A stretch of 45,789 bases of DNA from Salinispora fenicalii (GCF_000514815.1 NZ_AZWQ01000025.1:69665-115453), one strand, 5' to 3'. Shown: positions 23,725-32,929, numbered from the stretch's first letter. Notes: generated by a model from the letters alone, not told the origin. Numbers and translations: made by a program.

Positions 23725-23734
23725 GGGAGGCCCG

Positions 23735-24511
23735 ATGGTGATCCGAATCGCCGCTGTGGGCGACGTGCATTTGGACGAGGACGTGGTCGGCCGCTTCCGG
23801 CCGGCCCTTGAGGAGTTGCCGAACCACGCAGACGTGCTGCTGCTCGCCGGTGATCTGACCCGCCACGGCACCGAGGCCGAGGCGCAGTGTGTGGCACGCG
23901 AGTTCGGTGGCCTGGGGGTGCCGGTGGTGACCGTACTCGGCAACCACGACTACCAGTGCGATGAGGTACCGCAGGTGGTGGGGGTGCTGGAGGATGCGGG
24001 AATCACCGTGCTGGAGGGCAACGGGACGGTGTTGGACTGCGCGGGCAGCCGGCTCGGCATCGCCGGGGTGAAGGGATTCGGAGGTGGCTTCGCCGGGCGC
24101 TGCGCCGCCGACTTCGGCGAACCGGAGATGAAGGCGTTCGTGGGAGCCAGCACCGAGAGCGCGGACGCGCTCAAGGCCGCCCTCCATTCCCTCGACTGCG
24201 ACCTGCTGGTGGCGCTGACCCACTACTCCCCGGTGCCCGACACGCTCGCCGGCGAGCCACCGGAGATCTATGCCTTCCTCGGCTGCTACCAACTTGGCCA
24301 GGCGATCGACTCAGCCCCCACCACGCTCGCCCTACACGGACATGCTCATCACGGGACCGAACGCGGCACCACACCCGGAGGAGTGCGGGTGCGTAACGTG
24401 GCACACCCGGTAATCAAGCAGGCGTACAGCGTCTTTCACCTGGGTGAGCACCTCGAACCGGGCGAGGTTTCCCGGATGGGCAGCTTGGGTAACCGACCGG
24501 CGTGGAGCTGA
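23735..24511 (+). CDS. Calcineurin-like metallophosphoesterase
   Basis: The protein has 258 residues with the full metallophosphoesterase motif set: GDVHLDE (Asp10, His12), AGDLTRHG (Asp40), LGNHDYQ (Asn70, His71), LTHYSPVPDT, and HGHAHHGTERG. It should bind two metal ions and hydrolyse phosphodiesters or phosphomonoesters in the cytosol; the substrate is unknown. GGGAGG at 4-nt spacing fixes the ATG at 23735. Its 3' end overlaps the following small membrane protein gene by 10 bp. Confidence 0.9.
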   Translation: MVIRIAAVGDVHLDEDVVGRFRPALEELPNHADVLLLAGDLTRHGTEAEAQCVAREFGGLGVPVVTVLGNHDYQCDEVPQVVGVLEDAGITVLEGNGTVLDCAGSRLGIAGVKGFGGGFAGRCAADFGEPEMKAFVGASTESADALKAALHSLDCDLLVALTHYSPVPDTLAGEPPEIYAFLGCYQLGQAIDSAPTTLALHGHAHHGTERGTTPGGVRVRNVAHPVIKQAYSVFHLGEHLEPGEVSRMGSLGNRPAWS

Positions 24512-24645
24512 TTCTCTGGTTCATCTCGGTCGTCCTGGTGGCGGCCGGCATTCTCGCCCTGTTCCGGCAGCGGATCCTGTGGGGAATCGTCCTCATCATC
24601 GGCGGCCTGCTGGTCGGACCAGGCGGGGTCAACGTTCTCAGCTGA
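24502..24645 (+). CDS. GPGG-motif small membrane protein (47 aa)
   Basis: This 47-residue gene starts at GTG 24502, inside the end of the phosphoesterase gene, and stops at 24645. It has two hydrophobic stretches (VELILWFISVVLVAAGILAL, then ILWGIVLIIGGLLVG) separated by FRQR, ending GPGGVNVLS, the hallmark of GPGG small membrane proteins found across actinobacteria. Function is unknown. Codon use and position in the operon make it convincing despite its size; it is easily missed by gene finders. Confidence 0.8.
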   Translation: MELILWFISVVLVAAGILALFRQRILWGIVLIIGGLLVGPGGVNVLS

Positions 24646-24648
24646 CGG

Positions 24649-25164
24649 ATGGAACGACACTCCCGGGTGTACCAGAGCGTGCGGAACTCCGAGGGGGCCG
24701 GTGGCCGACGCCGATGGTTGGCCCTGCTGGGCTTCGGCGCGGCCGTCGGCGGCGCTGCTGCGCTCGGCGGGGTGGGGGCCCGTGACAGCAGCGCCGACTA
24801 CGTCGGCCTCGAGCAGCCTGCCTGGGCTCCCCCGGCGGAAGTGTTCGGCCCGGTCTGGACGGTGCTCTACGCGATGATCGCGGTCTCTGGCTGGCTGATC
24901 TGGCGACGTGGCGGCTTCGGTGCCGCGTTCTGGGCGTGGGGGGCGCAGCTGGTGCTCAACGCGGTGTGGAGCCCCCTCTTCTTCGGAGCCGGTCAGTACG
25001 GGCTGGCCTTCGCCGACATTGTTCTGTTGTGGTCGGCGATCGGCGGGACTCTCCTGCTCTCCTCCCGGATTTCCCGGGTCGCCGCGATTCTGCTGCTGCC
25101 GTACTGGGCCTGGGTCTCCTACGCCGCCCTGCTCAACCTGGCCATCTGGCGGCTCAATGCCTGA
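24649..25164 (+). CDS. tspO: TspO/MBR family membrane protein
   Basis: The protein has 171 residues with five membrane helices. YVGLEQPAWAPPAEVFGPVWTVLYAMIAVSGWLIWR is the family signature (W.PP..VFGPVWT.LY), and later Trp-rich helices (NAVWSPLFFGAGQYGLAFADIVLLW and YWAWVSYAALLN) complete the fold. TspO proteins bind porphyrins and sterol-like ligands and help in oxidative or porphyrin stress. The first 20 residues are an extra hydrophilic, Arg-rich extension. It follows the GPGG gene stop by 3 bp. Confidence 0.93.
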   Translation: MERHSRVYQSVRNSEGAGGRRRWLALLGFGAAVGGAAALGGVGARDSSADYVGLEQPAWAPPAEVFGPVWTVLYAMIAVSGWLIWRRGGFGAAFWAWGAQLVLNAVWSPLFFGAGQYGLAFADIVLLWSAIGGTLLLSSRISRVAAILLLPYWAWVSYAALLNLAIWRLNA

Positions 25165-25237
25165 TCAACTAGGCGGCCGTATCGACGTTTTCAGATCGTT
25201 ATCCGCTCGTGTCGTCTTCGGGGTAGACCACACCAGC

Positions 25238-25253
25238 TGCAAACGCTTTTGTG
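25238..25253 (+). promoter_or_regulatory. LacI-family operator-like dyad upstream of the ABC importer
   Basis: TGCAAACGCTTTTGTG contains CAAACG/CTTTTG, a 12-bp dyad with a central CG and one mismatched pair, the form of LacI-family sugar operators. It lies 70 bp before the aglE start. In other actinomycetes alpha-glucoside operons are under LacI-type AglR control; no regulator gene is in the window. Confidence 0.45.
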
Positions 25254-25322
25254 TGGAGCACGCCCATCAGACCGGCGCCAGGTCTGTCGCACCGACCCGC
25301 GCCGGCCAGGAAGGAGGACGGC

Positions 25323-26666
25323 ATGGCGGTCTTCGCCAGACCACGCCAAGCCTTCGTAATAGCTGGCGTGCTCGGCCTGGCCATCGGCGCCACCGCCTGC
25401 GGTAGCGACGACGGCGACAACCTCAGCGCCGACTCGCCGGAATGCGCGGTGTACGAGCAGTACCAGGGCAACGGCGGCACCGAGGTCTCCGTCTACGCGT
25501 CCATCCGCGATGCCGAGGCGGACCTACTCGCACAGTCCTGGGAGCAGTTCGCCGACTGCACCGGCATCGAGATCGACTACGAGGGCAGCGGCGAATTCGA
25601 GGCCCAGCTCCAGGTCCGGGTGGACGGCGGCAACGCCCCAGACATCGCCTTCATTCCACAGCCGGGCCTGCTGAACCGCTTCGCGCAGGCCGGCAAGCTC
25701 AAGCCGGCGTCGGCCGAGACCAAGGCGATGGCCGAGGAGAACTACGCCGCCGACTGGCTGCAATACAGCACCGTCAACGGTGAGTTCTACGGCGCTCCGC
25801 TGGGCTCGAACGTCAAGTCGTTCGTCTGGTACTCGCCGAAGATGTTCCAGGAGCAGGGCTGGTCAGTGCCGACCAGCTGGGACGATCTGATCAAACTCAG
25901 TGACCGGGCCGCCGCCGACGGCATCACGCCGTGGTGCGTCGGCATCGAGTCCGGTGACGCCACCGGCTGGCCGGCCACCGACTGGATCGAGGACGTGCTG
26001 CTGCGGACGCAGACGCCCGAGGTCTACGACCAGTGGACCACCCACGCCATCCCCTTCAACGATCCGCGCGTCGTGGACGCTGTCGATCGCGCCGGCACCA
26101 TCCTGCGAAACGACAAGTACGTCAATGGCGGTTACGGCGGAGTGAAGAGCATCGCCACCACCTCGTTCCAGGAGGGCGGGCTGCCGATCCTGCAGGACGA
26201 GTGCGCCCTGCACCGACAGGCGTCGTTCTACGCCAACCAGTGGCCCGAGGAGAGCCGGGTCGCCGAGAACGGCGACATCTTCGCGTTCTACTTCCCGCCC
26301 ATCGACCCAGCGAAGGGCAAGCCGGTGTTGGGGGGCGGCGAGTTCACCGTCGCCTTCGACGACCGCCCGGAGGTCCAGGCGGTGCAGACGTACCTCGCCT
26401 CCGGTGAGTACGCCAACAGCCGGGCCAAGCTGGGCAACTGGGTGTCGGCGAACACGAAGCTCGACCTCTCGAACGTGACCAACCCAATCGACCGGCTCTC
26501 GGTCGAGCTCCTTCAGGACGAGCAGACGGTCTTCCGCTTTGACGGCTCCGACCTGATGCCCGCCGCCGTCGGCGCCGGAACGTTCTGGAAGGAAATGGTG
26601 TCCTGGATCAGCGGCAAGGACACCGCAGCGGCCCTGGCCGCCATCGAGAGTTCCTGGCCCAACTGA
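25323..26666 (+). CDS. aglE: Alpha-glucoside-type ABC transporter, substrate-binding lipoprotein
   Basis: The protein has 447 residues. The signal peptide ends in the lipobox ATAC (lipid Cys at about residue 24), followed by an extracellular cluster-B sugar-binding domain: TEVSVYASIRDAEADLLAQSWEQF, APDIAFIPQPGLLNRFAQ, FYGAPLGSNVKSFVWYSPKMF and GAGTFWKEMVSWISG. AAGGAGG before the ATG at 25323 is a strong ribosome-binding site. The gene symbol rests on similarity to the AglE group and on its two permease neighbours; the actual sugar (trehalose, maltose, sucrose or another) is not proven. The importer lacks its own ATPase gene and presumably uses a shared MsiK-type ATPase encoded elsewhere. Confidence 0.87.
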   Translation: MAVFARPRQAFVIAGVLGLAIGATACGSDDGDNLSADSPECAVYEQYQGNGGTEVSVYASIRDAEADLLAQSWEQFADCTGIEIDYEGSGEFEAQLQVRVDGGNAPDIAFIPQPGLLNRFAQAGKLKPASAETKAMAEENYAADWLQYSTVNGEFYGAPLGSNVKSFVWYSPKMFQEQGWSVPTSWDDLIKLSDRAAADGITPWCVGIESGDATGWPATDWIEDVLLRTQTPEVYDQWTTHAIPFNDPRVVDAVDRAGTILRNDKYVNGGYGGVKSIATTSFQEGGLPILQDECALHRQASFYANQWPEESRVAENGDIFAFYFPPIDPAKGKPVLGGGEFTVAFDDRPEVQAVQTYLASGEYANSRAKLGNWVSANTKLDLSNVTNPIDRLSVELLQDEQTVFRFDGSDLMPAAVGAGTFWKEMVSWISGKDTAAALAAIESSWPN

Positions 26667-26678
26667 GCGACCCGCCCC

Positions 26679-26706
26679 GGTGGCCCGGCCCCACAGCCGG
26701 GCCACC
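26679..26706 (+). terminator. Intercistronic hairpin between aglE and aglF
   Basis: GGTGGCCCGGC (26679-26689) pairs with GCCGGGCCACC (26696-26706) around CCCACA in the 67-bp gap. There is no T-tract, so it probably causes partial termination or protects the upstream mRNA, letting the binding protein exceed the permeases. Confidence 0.65.
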
Positions 26707-26733
26707 GCCAGCCCACGCGTCCCCGGAGGGCGG

Positions 26734-27786
26734 ATGAACTTCGACTTCGCCGACGAGGCACCAAAACTCGCCATGTTGCTCTATGGGGTGGTCGCCTTCG
26801 TGGCGGTGGTCGGTGGCCTCCTGCTGCTACTCGACGTCATCCCCGCCCAGCTCGCTCGCCGTCGGCAGGCCCGGCTCACCGCGGCCGTCGCCGCCGGGAC
26901 ACCGCTCGAGCCGGGCCGACGCCGCTCCCGGGAGGGCCTGTTCGCCCTCTTCTTTCTGCTACCCACGGTCCTGATGCTCGGCATCGGGCTGGTCATCCCC
27001 GCAATCCGCACCCTCGTGCTGTCGCTCAAAAACGGCGACAGCACGGAATGGGTGGGGCTGCGCAACTACAGCTGGATGGTCGACCGACCCGAGATCGTCG
27101 ACATTCTGTGGAACACCGCCCTCTGGGTACTGCTGGTGCCGCTGCTGGCCACCTCAGTCGGCCTGATCTACGCGGTGCTGGTTGACCGCGCCCGCCTGGA
27201 GGCCCTGGCCAAGTCACTGATCTTCCTACCGATGGCGATCTCCTTCGTCGGCGCCGGCATCATCTGGAAGTTCGTCTACGCGTTCCGGCCCGCGGGGGCA
27301 GACCAGATCGGCCTACTGAACCAGATCTGGGTGTGGCTCGGTGGCGAGCCCCAGCAGTGGCTGGCGAACCCACCGCTGAACACCCTGCTGCTGATCGTGG
27401 TGATGATCTGGATCCAGGCCGGTTTCGCCATGGTGGTGCTCTCGGCCGCCATCAAGGCCATCCCCACCGACATGATCGAGGCTGCGCGCATCGACGGCGT
27501 GAACGCCTGGCAGCAGTTCTGGCGGATCACCCTGCCGGGCATCCGGCCCGCCCTGGTCGTGGTGGTGGTGACCATCTCCATCGCCACGCTGAAGCTCTTC
27601 GACATCGTCCGCACGATGACGAACGGCAACTTCAACACCAATGTGATCGCGACCGAGATGTACAACCAGGCGTTCCGCTACGGGCAGACCGGCCAGGGGT
27701 CAGCCCTCGCCGTCGTCCTGTTCATCCTGGTCATTCCCATCGTCATCTACCAGGTACGCAGCCTGCGCCGGCAGCGGGAGGTATGA
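26734..27786 (+). CDS. aglF: Alpha-glucoside-type ABC transporter permease 1
   Basis: The protein has 350 residues. An extra N-terminal membrane helix (about 12-34) and a basic loop precede the six-helix MalF-like core. The EAA loop that docks the ATPase reads EAARIDGVNAWQQFWRITLPGIRP. The extra N-terminal helix is typical of AglF. The ATG at 26734 is preceded by GGAGGGCGG. It forms the translocation pore with the downstream permease. Confidence 0.88.
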   Translation: MNFDFADEAPKLAMLLYGVVAFVAVVGGLLLLLDVIPAQLARRRQARLTAAVAAGTPLEPGRRRSREGLFALFFLLPTVLMLGIGLVIPAIRTLVLSLKNGDSTEWVGLRNYSWMVDRPEIVDILWNTALWVLLVPLLATSVGLIYAVLVDRARLEALAKSLIFLPMAISFVGAGIIWKFVYAFRPAGADQIGLLNQIWVWLGGEPQQWLANPPLNTLLLIVVMIWIQAGFAMVVLSAAIKAIPTDMIEAARIDGVNAWQQFWRITLPGIRPALVVVVVTISIATLKLFDIVRTMTNGNFNTNVIATEMYNQAFRYGQTGQGSALAVVLFILVIPIVIYQVRSLRRQREV

Positions 27787-27790
27787 CCCC

Positions 27791-28744
27791 GTGACCACAA
27801 CCACCCCGACGCGGGCCGGAACCGACGCACCGGCGACCATCGCCGGCCGCGTCCGCCGGCGGCTCAACACCCGCTGGGCCACCGCCGCGTCGATCGTGAT
27901 CGCGATCGTCTGGACCATCCCGACCTTCGGGCTCCTCGTCTCGTCCTTCCGACCCGAGGACCAGATCAAGACGACCGGCTGGTGGACGTTTTTCGCTGAC
28001 CCACAGCTGACGCTGGAGAACTACGAGCAGGTACTCTTCGGCCGCTCCTCGTCGGCCGGCCAGTTGGCGAGCTACTTCCTCAACTCAATCGTCATCACGC
28101 TGCCGTCGGTGCTGTTCCCGTTGGCCTTCGCGGCGCTGGCCGCGTACGCGCTGGCGTGGATCAATTTCCGAGGGCGGGACTGGATCTACATCGGAATCTT
28201 CGCGTTGCAGATCGTCCCGCTACAGATGGCCCTGGTCCCACTGCTCAGCTTCTTCTCTCAGGGCATCAGTGTCGGCGGCATCGAGCTGCTGCCCGCCTGG
28301 AACCTCGACGACGAGCAACGCTTCATCCAGGTCTGGTTCGCCCACACCTGCTTCGCGCTGCCCCTGGGCGTCTTTCTGCTGCACAACTTCGTGTCCCAGC
28401 TGCCACGGGACCTGATGGAAGCAGCCCGGGTCGACGGTGCCACCCACCCGAAGATCTTCCGTACGATCGTGCTGCCGCTGATCACCCCCGCGCTGGCCGC
28501 GTACGGCATCTTCCAGTTCCTCTGGGTCTGGAACGACCTGCTCGTCGCATTGATCTTCGCAGGCGGCGGGGACGAAACCGCTCCGCTCACCGTCCGCCTC
28601 GCCGAGCTGGCCGGAACCCGGGGCAACGAGTGGCAACGCCTCACCTCCGGCGCGTTCGTCGCGATCGTCGTGCCGCTGCTCGTCTTCCTGTCGTTGCAGC
28701 GCTACTTCGTCCGCGGGCTACTCGCCGGCAGCGTCAAGGGATGA
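27791..28744 (+). CDS. aglG: Alpha-glucoside-type ABC transporter permease 2
   Basis: The protein has 317 residues with six membrane helices and an EAA loop EAARVDGATHPKIFRTIVLPLITP, as in MalG-type permeases. It starts at GTG 27791, 4 bp after the aglF stop. Its last 27 bp overlap, in antisense, the end of the convergent MFS gene, so the two transcripts run into each other; no terminator is seen between them. Confidence 0.9.
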   Translation: MTTTTPTRAGTDAPATIAGRVRRRLNTRWATAASIVIAIVWTIPTFGLLVSSFRPEDQIKTTGWWTFFADPQLTLENYEQVLFGRSSSAGQLASYFLNSIVITLPSVLFPLAFAALAAYALAWINFRGRDWIYIGIFALQIVPLQMALVPLLSFFSQGISVGGIELLPAWNLDDEQRFIQVWFAHTCFALPLGVFLLHNFVSQLPRDLMEAARVDGATHPKIFRTIVLPLITPALAAYGIFQFLWVWNDLLVALIFAGGGDETAPLTVRLAELAGTRGNEWQRLTSGAFVAIVVPLLVFLSLQRYFVRGLLAGSVKG

Positions 28745-30181
28745 ACCCCGCCCGTACCGCATCCGCTTGGCGCGGGTGCGAAGCAGGACCCGCACCGCGG
28801 CGATGTCCCGTGGGGAGCTGCGAGCGGCGAGCCAGTACATAACCCCGGTGGGCACGAAGAACAGCTGGAACGCGGCGAGCCCGACCGCGTAGTTCAACGG
28901 CGGTGGGAAGGCCGCCCGCAGCCCATGGAACACCACCCCGACCAGCCCGTTCCCGGTCGCCCGACCGACCCCATTGACCAGGTTGCCGAGACTGTACACA
29001 GTGCCGCGATGCTCCGGCGGGTTGACATCGGCGATCAAGGCGAACCAGTTCGGCGAGTTGGCCGAGGTCAGGGCGAGCGCCAGCAACGCCGTGAGCAGAC
29101 TCAGCCCGACCGTCGGCTCGGTCAGCACACTCGCCAGCACCGCCCGGACGATGGTGCCCGATCCGGCCCCATCGGGCACGTCAATGCGAATCGGCACGAA
29201 GAAGAGCACCAGATAGAACGGCAGCGCCGCGAGGATCCCGACCGCGGCGACCATCGCCCGGCCGGACGGAGTACGGCGCTGCACCGCATCGCCGACCAAC
29301 CCGCCTACGATGGAGAAGATCCCGCCGAGCTGGAACAGGGTGGCGAAGACGCTGCCCACCACGACCGCCGTCGCGGCCGAGTAGCCCTGCGCCTCGGCCC
29401 GTTCGGCGAAGAGCACCGGCAGCCAGACCAGCGAGCCGAACGCGGCCTGCGCGGTGAGCCCCTGCAGGATCAGCCAGCGATTCGTCCGCCGGCCCAGGAT
29501 CCGCGGCAGGTCGGCCCGGCTGATCCGGTGGTCGTACTCGGCACCACCGGCCAACCGGTCGGCCAGCTCCGGTTCGCTCTGACCACGCTGGATGTCGAAG
29601 GTAAACAGGTAGGCCGCGGTGGCACCGAGCCCCACGACGGTGAGCACCAGGAACGGACGTCGCCAGTCCGCCGCCCCGAGCAGGCCGCCCACCAGGGTGC
29701 CGGCCAACGTGCCGACCCCCTGGGACAGCCCCCAGAAGCTCATCACCAGACCCCGCCGGCGGGGTGAGATCAAATCGGTGACCACCGAGAAGCCGACCGA
29801 GCCAACGGCACCGAGCCCCACCGCACCGACCACCTGGGCGGCCAGAAAGGCCGGATAGCTGCCCGCCACCGCGCTGCCACCGGTGCCGAACGCCCAGATC
29901 AGCGTGCCGACCATGAGCAGCGGCTTACGGTTGGTGCGGTCCCCGACGTAGGCCCAGCCCACCGCTGCCACCGCGCTGACCAGGAAGTTGGTCGCGGTGA
30001 CCAGACCGAGTAGGCGCCGCGACACATCGAGCGCGTCGGCGATCGAGCCGTACAACGGAGGCACCAGGCCGATCGCCACATTGTCCAGGGAGGCGAGCAG
30101 CACGAACACCACGACGCTGTAGAACCGGTGCGCCGGGCTACCACCCCACGCCCGCACCGGACCGCCGGTGGCCAAGGTCAT
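28718..30181 (-). CDS. MFS transporter, third gene of the xylose operon
   Basis: The protein has 487 residues with about 12 membrane helices. The MFS signature loop 2-3 reads VGWAYVGDRTNRKPLL, and loop 8-9 contains GGLVGDAVQRR. It lacks the sugar-porter signatures, so xylose uptake is possible but not shown; it could equally export a metabolite. I chose the ATG at 30181 (MTLATGG), 34 bp after the xylB stop; earlier in-frame starts lie inside xylB. It is probably co-transcribed with xylAB. Confidence 0.82.
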   Translation of the reverse strand: MTLATGGPVRAWGGSPAHRFYSVVVFVLLASLDNVAIGLVPPLYGSIADALDVSRRLLGLVTATNFLVSAVAAVGWAYVGDRTNRKPLLMVGTLIWAFGTGGSAVAGSYPAFLAAQVVGAVGLGAVGSVGFSVVTDLISPRRRGLVMSFWGLSQGVGTLAGTLVGGLLGAADWRRPFLVLTVVGLGATAAYLFTFDIQRGQSEPELADRLAGGAEYDHRISRADLPRILGRRTNRWLILQGLTAQAAFGSLVWLPVLFAERAEAQGYSAATAVVVGSVFATLFQLGGIFSIVGGLVGDAVQRRTPSGRAMVAAVGILAALPFYLVLFFVPIRIDVPDGAGSGTIVRAVLASVLTEPTVGLSLLTALLALALTSANSPNWFALIADVNPPEHRGTVYSLGNLVNGVGRATGNGLVGVVFHGLRAAFPPPLNYAVGLAAFQLFFVPTGVMYWLAARSSPRDIAAVRVLLRTRAKRMRYGRGSSLDAAGE

Positions 30182-30215
30182 ACCGGCAGCCAACCAGGGC
30201 CGGCCCACCGTCCGG

Positions 30216-31676
30216 TCACCGGGGTGGCGACGGTGCGCTCCCATGATCGAGGACGCGCTCCCGGGCCTGTGCGTACCGAGCCCGAATCGACGGCACCGGA
30301 TCCGCCTCGTAGGTCCGCGACCCGGCCACGGTCCACCTCGGCGGCTGCACTCCGCCCAGGGCAGCCCAGGCGGCCTGACGGGCGGCGCCGTCGGCGGCGT
30401 ACTCGCCCGGGGGCGGCACCACCACCGGAACACCGAAAACCTGCGGAGCGACCCGTCGTACGGCGGCGGAGCGGGCACCACCACCAACCAGAATCACCCG
30501 CCGGACGGCGACGCCCTGCGCGACAAGGGCGTCCAGGCCGTCGGCGAGCGCGCAGAGCATCCCCTCGACCGCCGCGCGGGCAAGATGCGCCGGGGTGGCG
30601 GTACGCAGCGTCAACCCGTGCACCGCGCCGCTGGCGTCCGGCCGGTTCGGGGTCCGCTCCCCCGCCAGGTAAGGCACCAGGACCAGGCCGTCCGCCCCGG
30701 GTGGCGCGGACAACGCCAGGTCAGCCAGCTCAGCGAGACCGACTCCGAGCAGCGTGGCGGCGGCATCGAGCACCCGGGCCGCGTTGAGCGTACAGACCAA
30801 CGGCAGATATCGACCGGTGATATCGGCGAAGCCGGCGACGATACCCGTCGGGTCCGCCGTCGGCTGCTCCGCGACGCCGCACACGGTTCCGGAGGTGCCG
30901 ATCGAGACGACCACGTCGCCAGGGCCCGCGCCAACCCCGAACGCGGCGGCGGCGTTGTCACCTGCCCCCGGGCCGAGCGAGACCTCCGGCAGTTCCGGGG
31001 CTCCCGCGAGCACGGCCGGATCGAGTCGGCCAGCCAACTCCACCGGACCGAGTACCCGGGGCACGGTCACCATCCGGCCGAACGCCTGCTCGACCAAGTC
31101 TCGGCGGTACGTTGCGCTGGCCGGGGACCAGTAGCCGGTGCCGCTGGCGTCGCTGCGGTCCGTGCTCAGCGCCGCCAGACCGGGGGCGCCGGCGAGCCGC
31201 CAGGTAAGCCAATCGTGCGGCAGGCAGACAGCGGCCACCTGGTCAGCGTTGCGCGGCTCATGCCGGGCCAGCCAACGCAGCTTGGTGACGGTGAGGCTGG
31301 CGACCGGCACCACGCCCACCGCGTCCGCCCAGAAGCGCCGCCCGGTGTCGCCCTCGCCCGCCTCGGCCACCAACTCGGCGGCGGCGCCGGCGGAGCGGGT
31401 GTCGTTCCAGAGCAACGCCGGGCGGACCACCGCGCCGGCATCGTCGAGGCAGACCATGCCGTGCTGCTGCCCGGCGACCGAGATCGCCGCGACGTCGGCG
31501 AGCCCGCCAGCGGCCGACACCGCCTCGCCGAGCGCGGACCACCAGGCCGCTGGGTCGACCTCGGTGCCATCCGGGTGCGACGCCCGACCCTGGCGAACCA
31601 GGACGCCACTCTCCGCGTCCCGAATGACAAGCTTGCAGGACTGGGTCGAAGAGTCGACTCCTGCGACGAGCGGCAT
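30216..31676 (-). CDS. xylB: Xylulokinase
   Basis: The protein has 486 residues. It phosphorylates D-xylulose to xylulose 5-phosphate, feeding the pentose phosphate pathway. FGGY-kinase features are complete: [17 protein letters not shown] (phosphate 1), [17 protein letters not shown] (substrate), [34 protein letters not shown] (catalytic Asp), [12 protein letters not shown] and [21 protein letters not shown]. It begins 12 bp after the xylA stop, and the two form the standard xylose catabolic pair. Confidence 0.96.
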   Translation of the reverse strand: MPLVAGVDSSTQSCKLVIRDAESGVLVRQGRASHPDGTEVDPAAWWSALGEAVSAAGGLADVAAISVAGQQHGMVCLDDAGAVVRPALLWNDTRSAGAAAELVAEAGEGDTGRRFWADAVGVVPVASLTVTKLRWLARHEPRNADQVAAVCLPHDWLTWRLAGAPGLAALSTDRSDASGTGYWSPASATYRRDLVEQAFGRMVTVPRVLGPVELAGRLDPAVLAGAPELPEVSLGPGAGDNAAAAFGVGAGPGDVVVSIGTSGTVCGVAEQPTADPTGIVAGFADITGRYLPLVCTLNAARVLDAAATLLGVGLAELADLALSAPPGADGLVLVPYLAGERTPNRPDASGAVHGLTLRTATPAHLARAAVEGMLCALADGLDALVAQGVAVRRVILVGGGARSAAVRRVAPQVFGVPVVVPPPGEYAADGAARQAAWAALGGVQPPRWTVAGSRTYEADPVPSIRARYAQARERVLDHGSAPSPPR

Positions 31677-31688
31677 CCCGGCCCGCCC

Positions 31689-32876
31689 TCAGCGCGCACC
31701 GAGCAGATGCTCGACGGCGAGTTGGTTGAGCCGAACAAAGTGGTAGCCGCGGGCACCGGCAGCGGCCACGTCGTACTCCTCGAAGGCAGTGCGGTCGGCG
31801 CGGAGCCCGGCATGGGTCTCGCCGGGGGCGAGGGTTGGCGTTGCCAGCTCACCCACCCGGCTCATGGCCAGCGCCGCGGTCACCTCCGGGTCTGCCCGGA
31901 ACGCCGCAGCCCGCTCCTTGAGGAGCAGGTAGCTGCGCATGTTCGCCTCGGCCGAGGCCCACACCCCGGCCCGGTCCTCGGTGCGAGACGGCTTGTAGTC
32001 GAAGTGCCGGGGACCGTCGTAGGCTGGCCCACCGCCCGGACCGCCGTTCTCAAGGAGGTCGACCAGGGCAAAGGCGTTGAGCAGATCACCATGGCCGAAG
32101 ACCAGGTCCTGGTCGTACTTGACCCCACGCTGGCCGTTGAGGTCGACGTGGAACAGCTTGCCCTGCCAGAGCGCCTGCGCGATGCCGTGGGCGAAGTTGA
32201 GCCCGGCCATCTGCTCATGGCCGACCTCCGGGTTGAGACCGACCAACTCCGGGCGAGCCAAGGTGGCGATAAAGGCGAGCGCGTGCCCGACGGTGGGTAG
32301 CAGAATATCGCCGCGCGGCTCGTTCGGCTTGGGCTCGATCGCGAACCGCAGCTCGTACCCCTGCGCCACGACGTACTCGCAGAGCAGGTCAACCGCCTCG
32401 CGGTAGCGGTCCAGCGCGGCGCGGACGTCCTTAGCGACGTCGTACTCGGCGCCCTCCCGACCGCCCCACAGAACGAAGGTGCGCGCGCCCAACTGTGCGG
32501 CGAGATCCACGGCATGCAGCACCTTCCGTAACGCGTACCGCCGAACATTCCGGTCGTTGCTGGTGAAGCCGCCGTCTTTGAACACGGGATGGGTGAAGAG
32601 ATTGCTGGTGACCATCGGGACCACCAGGCCGCTCTCGTCGAGGGCCCGACGAAACCGGGTGAGGTGGGCGTCGCGGGTGGCAGCGTCCGCTCCAAAGGGG
32701 ATCAGATCGTCGTCGTGAAAGGTGATTCCGTACGCCCCCAGCTCAGCGAGACGGTGCACCGCCTCGACCGCGTCCAGCGCCGGTCGAGTGGCGTCGCCGA
32801 ACGGGTCCCGGGCCTGCCAGCCCACCGTCCAGAGGCCGAAGGAGAACTTGTCGGCAGGGGTGGGACGGGGCGCCAT
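31689..32876 (-). CDS. xylA: Xylose isomerase
   Basis: The protein has 395 residues, the class I (Streptomyces-like) length. It isomerises D-xylose to D-xylulose. Catalytic His54 lies in [13 protein letters not shown], and the signature [12 protein letters not shown] and the metal-binding [21 protein letters not shown] and [13 protein letters not shown] segments are intact. GGAGG 5 nt before the ATG at 32876 and the family N-terminus ([17 protein letters not shown]) fix the start; an ATG at 32903 would add nine residues. It is the first gene of the xylAB-MFS operon. Confidence 0.97.
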   Translation of the reverse strand: MAPRPTPADKFSFGLWTVGWQARDPFGDATRPALDAVEAVHRLAELGAYGITFHDDDLIPFGADAATRDAHLTRFRRALDESGLVVPMVTSNLFTHPVFKDGGFTSNDRNVRRYALRKVLHAVDLAAQLGARTFVLWGGREGAEYDVAKDVRAALDRYREAVDLLCEYVVAQGYELRFAIEPKPNEPRGDILLPTVGHALAFIATLARPELVGLNPEVGHEQMAGLNFAHGIAQALWQGKLFHVDLNGQRGVKYDQDLVFGHGDLLNAFALVDLLENGGPGGGPAYDGPRHFDYKPSRTEDRAGVWASAEANMRSYLLLKERAAAFRADPEVTAALAMSRVGELATPTLAPGETHAGLRADRTAFEEYDVAAAGARGYHFVRLNQLAVEHLLGAR

Positions 32877-32912
32877 GCCAGCCTCCGGGGTGTCGTCCGC
32901 CATGTTCTGTGG

Positions 32913-32929
32913 TTGGTTTACCAGACCAA
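32913..32929 (-). promoter_or_regulatory. Dyad upstream of xylA, possible operator
   Basis: TTGGT (32913-32917) and ACCAA (32925-32929) flank TTACCAG, 37 bp upstream of the xylA start. ROK-family XylR repressors control xylAB in many actinomycetes and bind AT-richer dyads of this general form. The match is short. Confidence 0.3.

Noticed and set aside
30168..32300. Plus-strand frame of 710 codons opposite the MFS, xylB and xylA genes
   Set aside because: It mirrors three recognised minus-strand genes and has no domain, start context or conserved motif.
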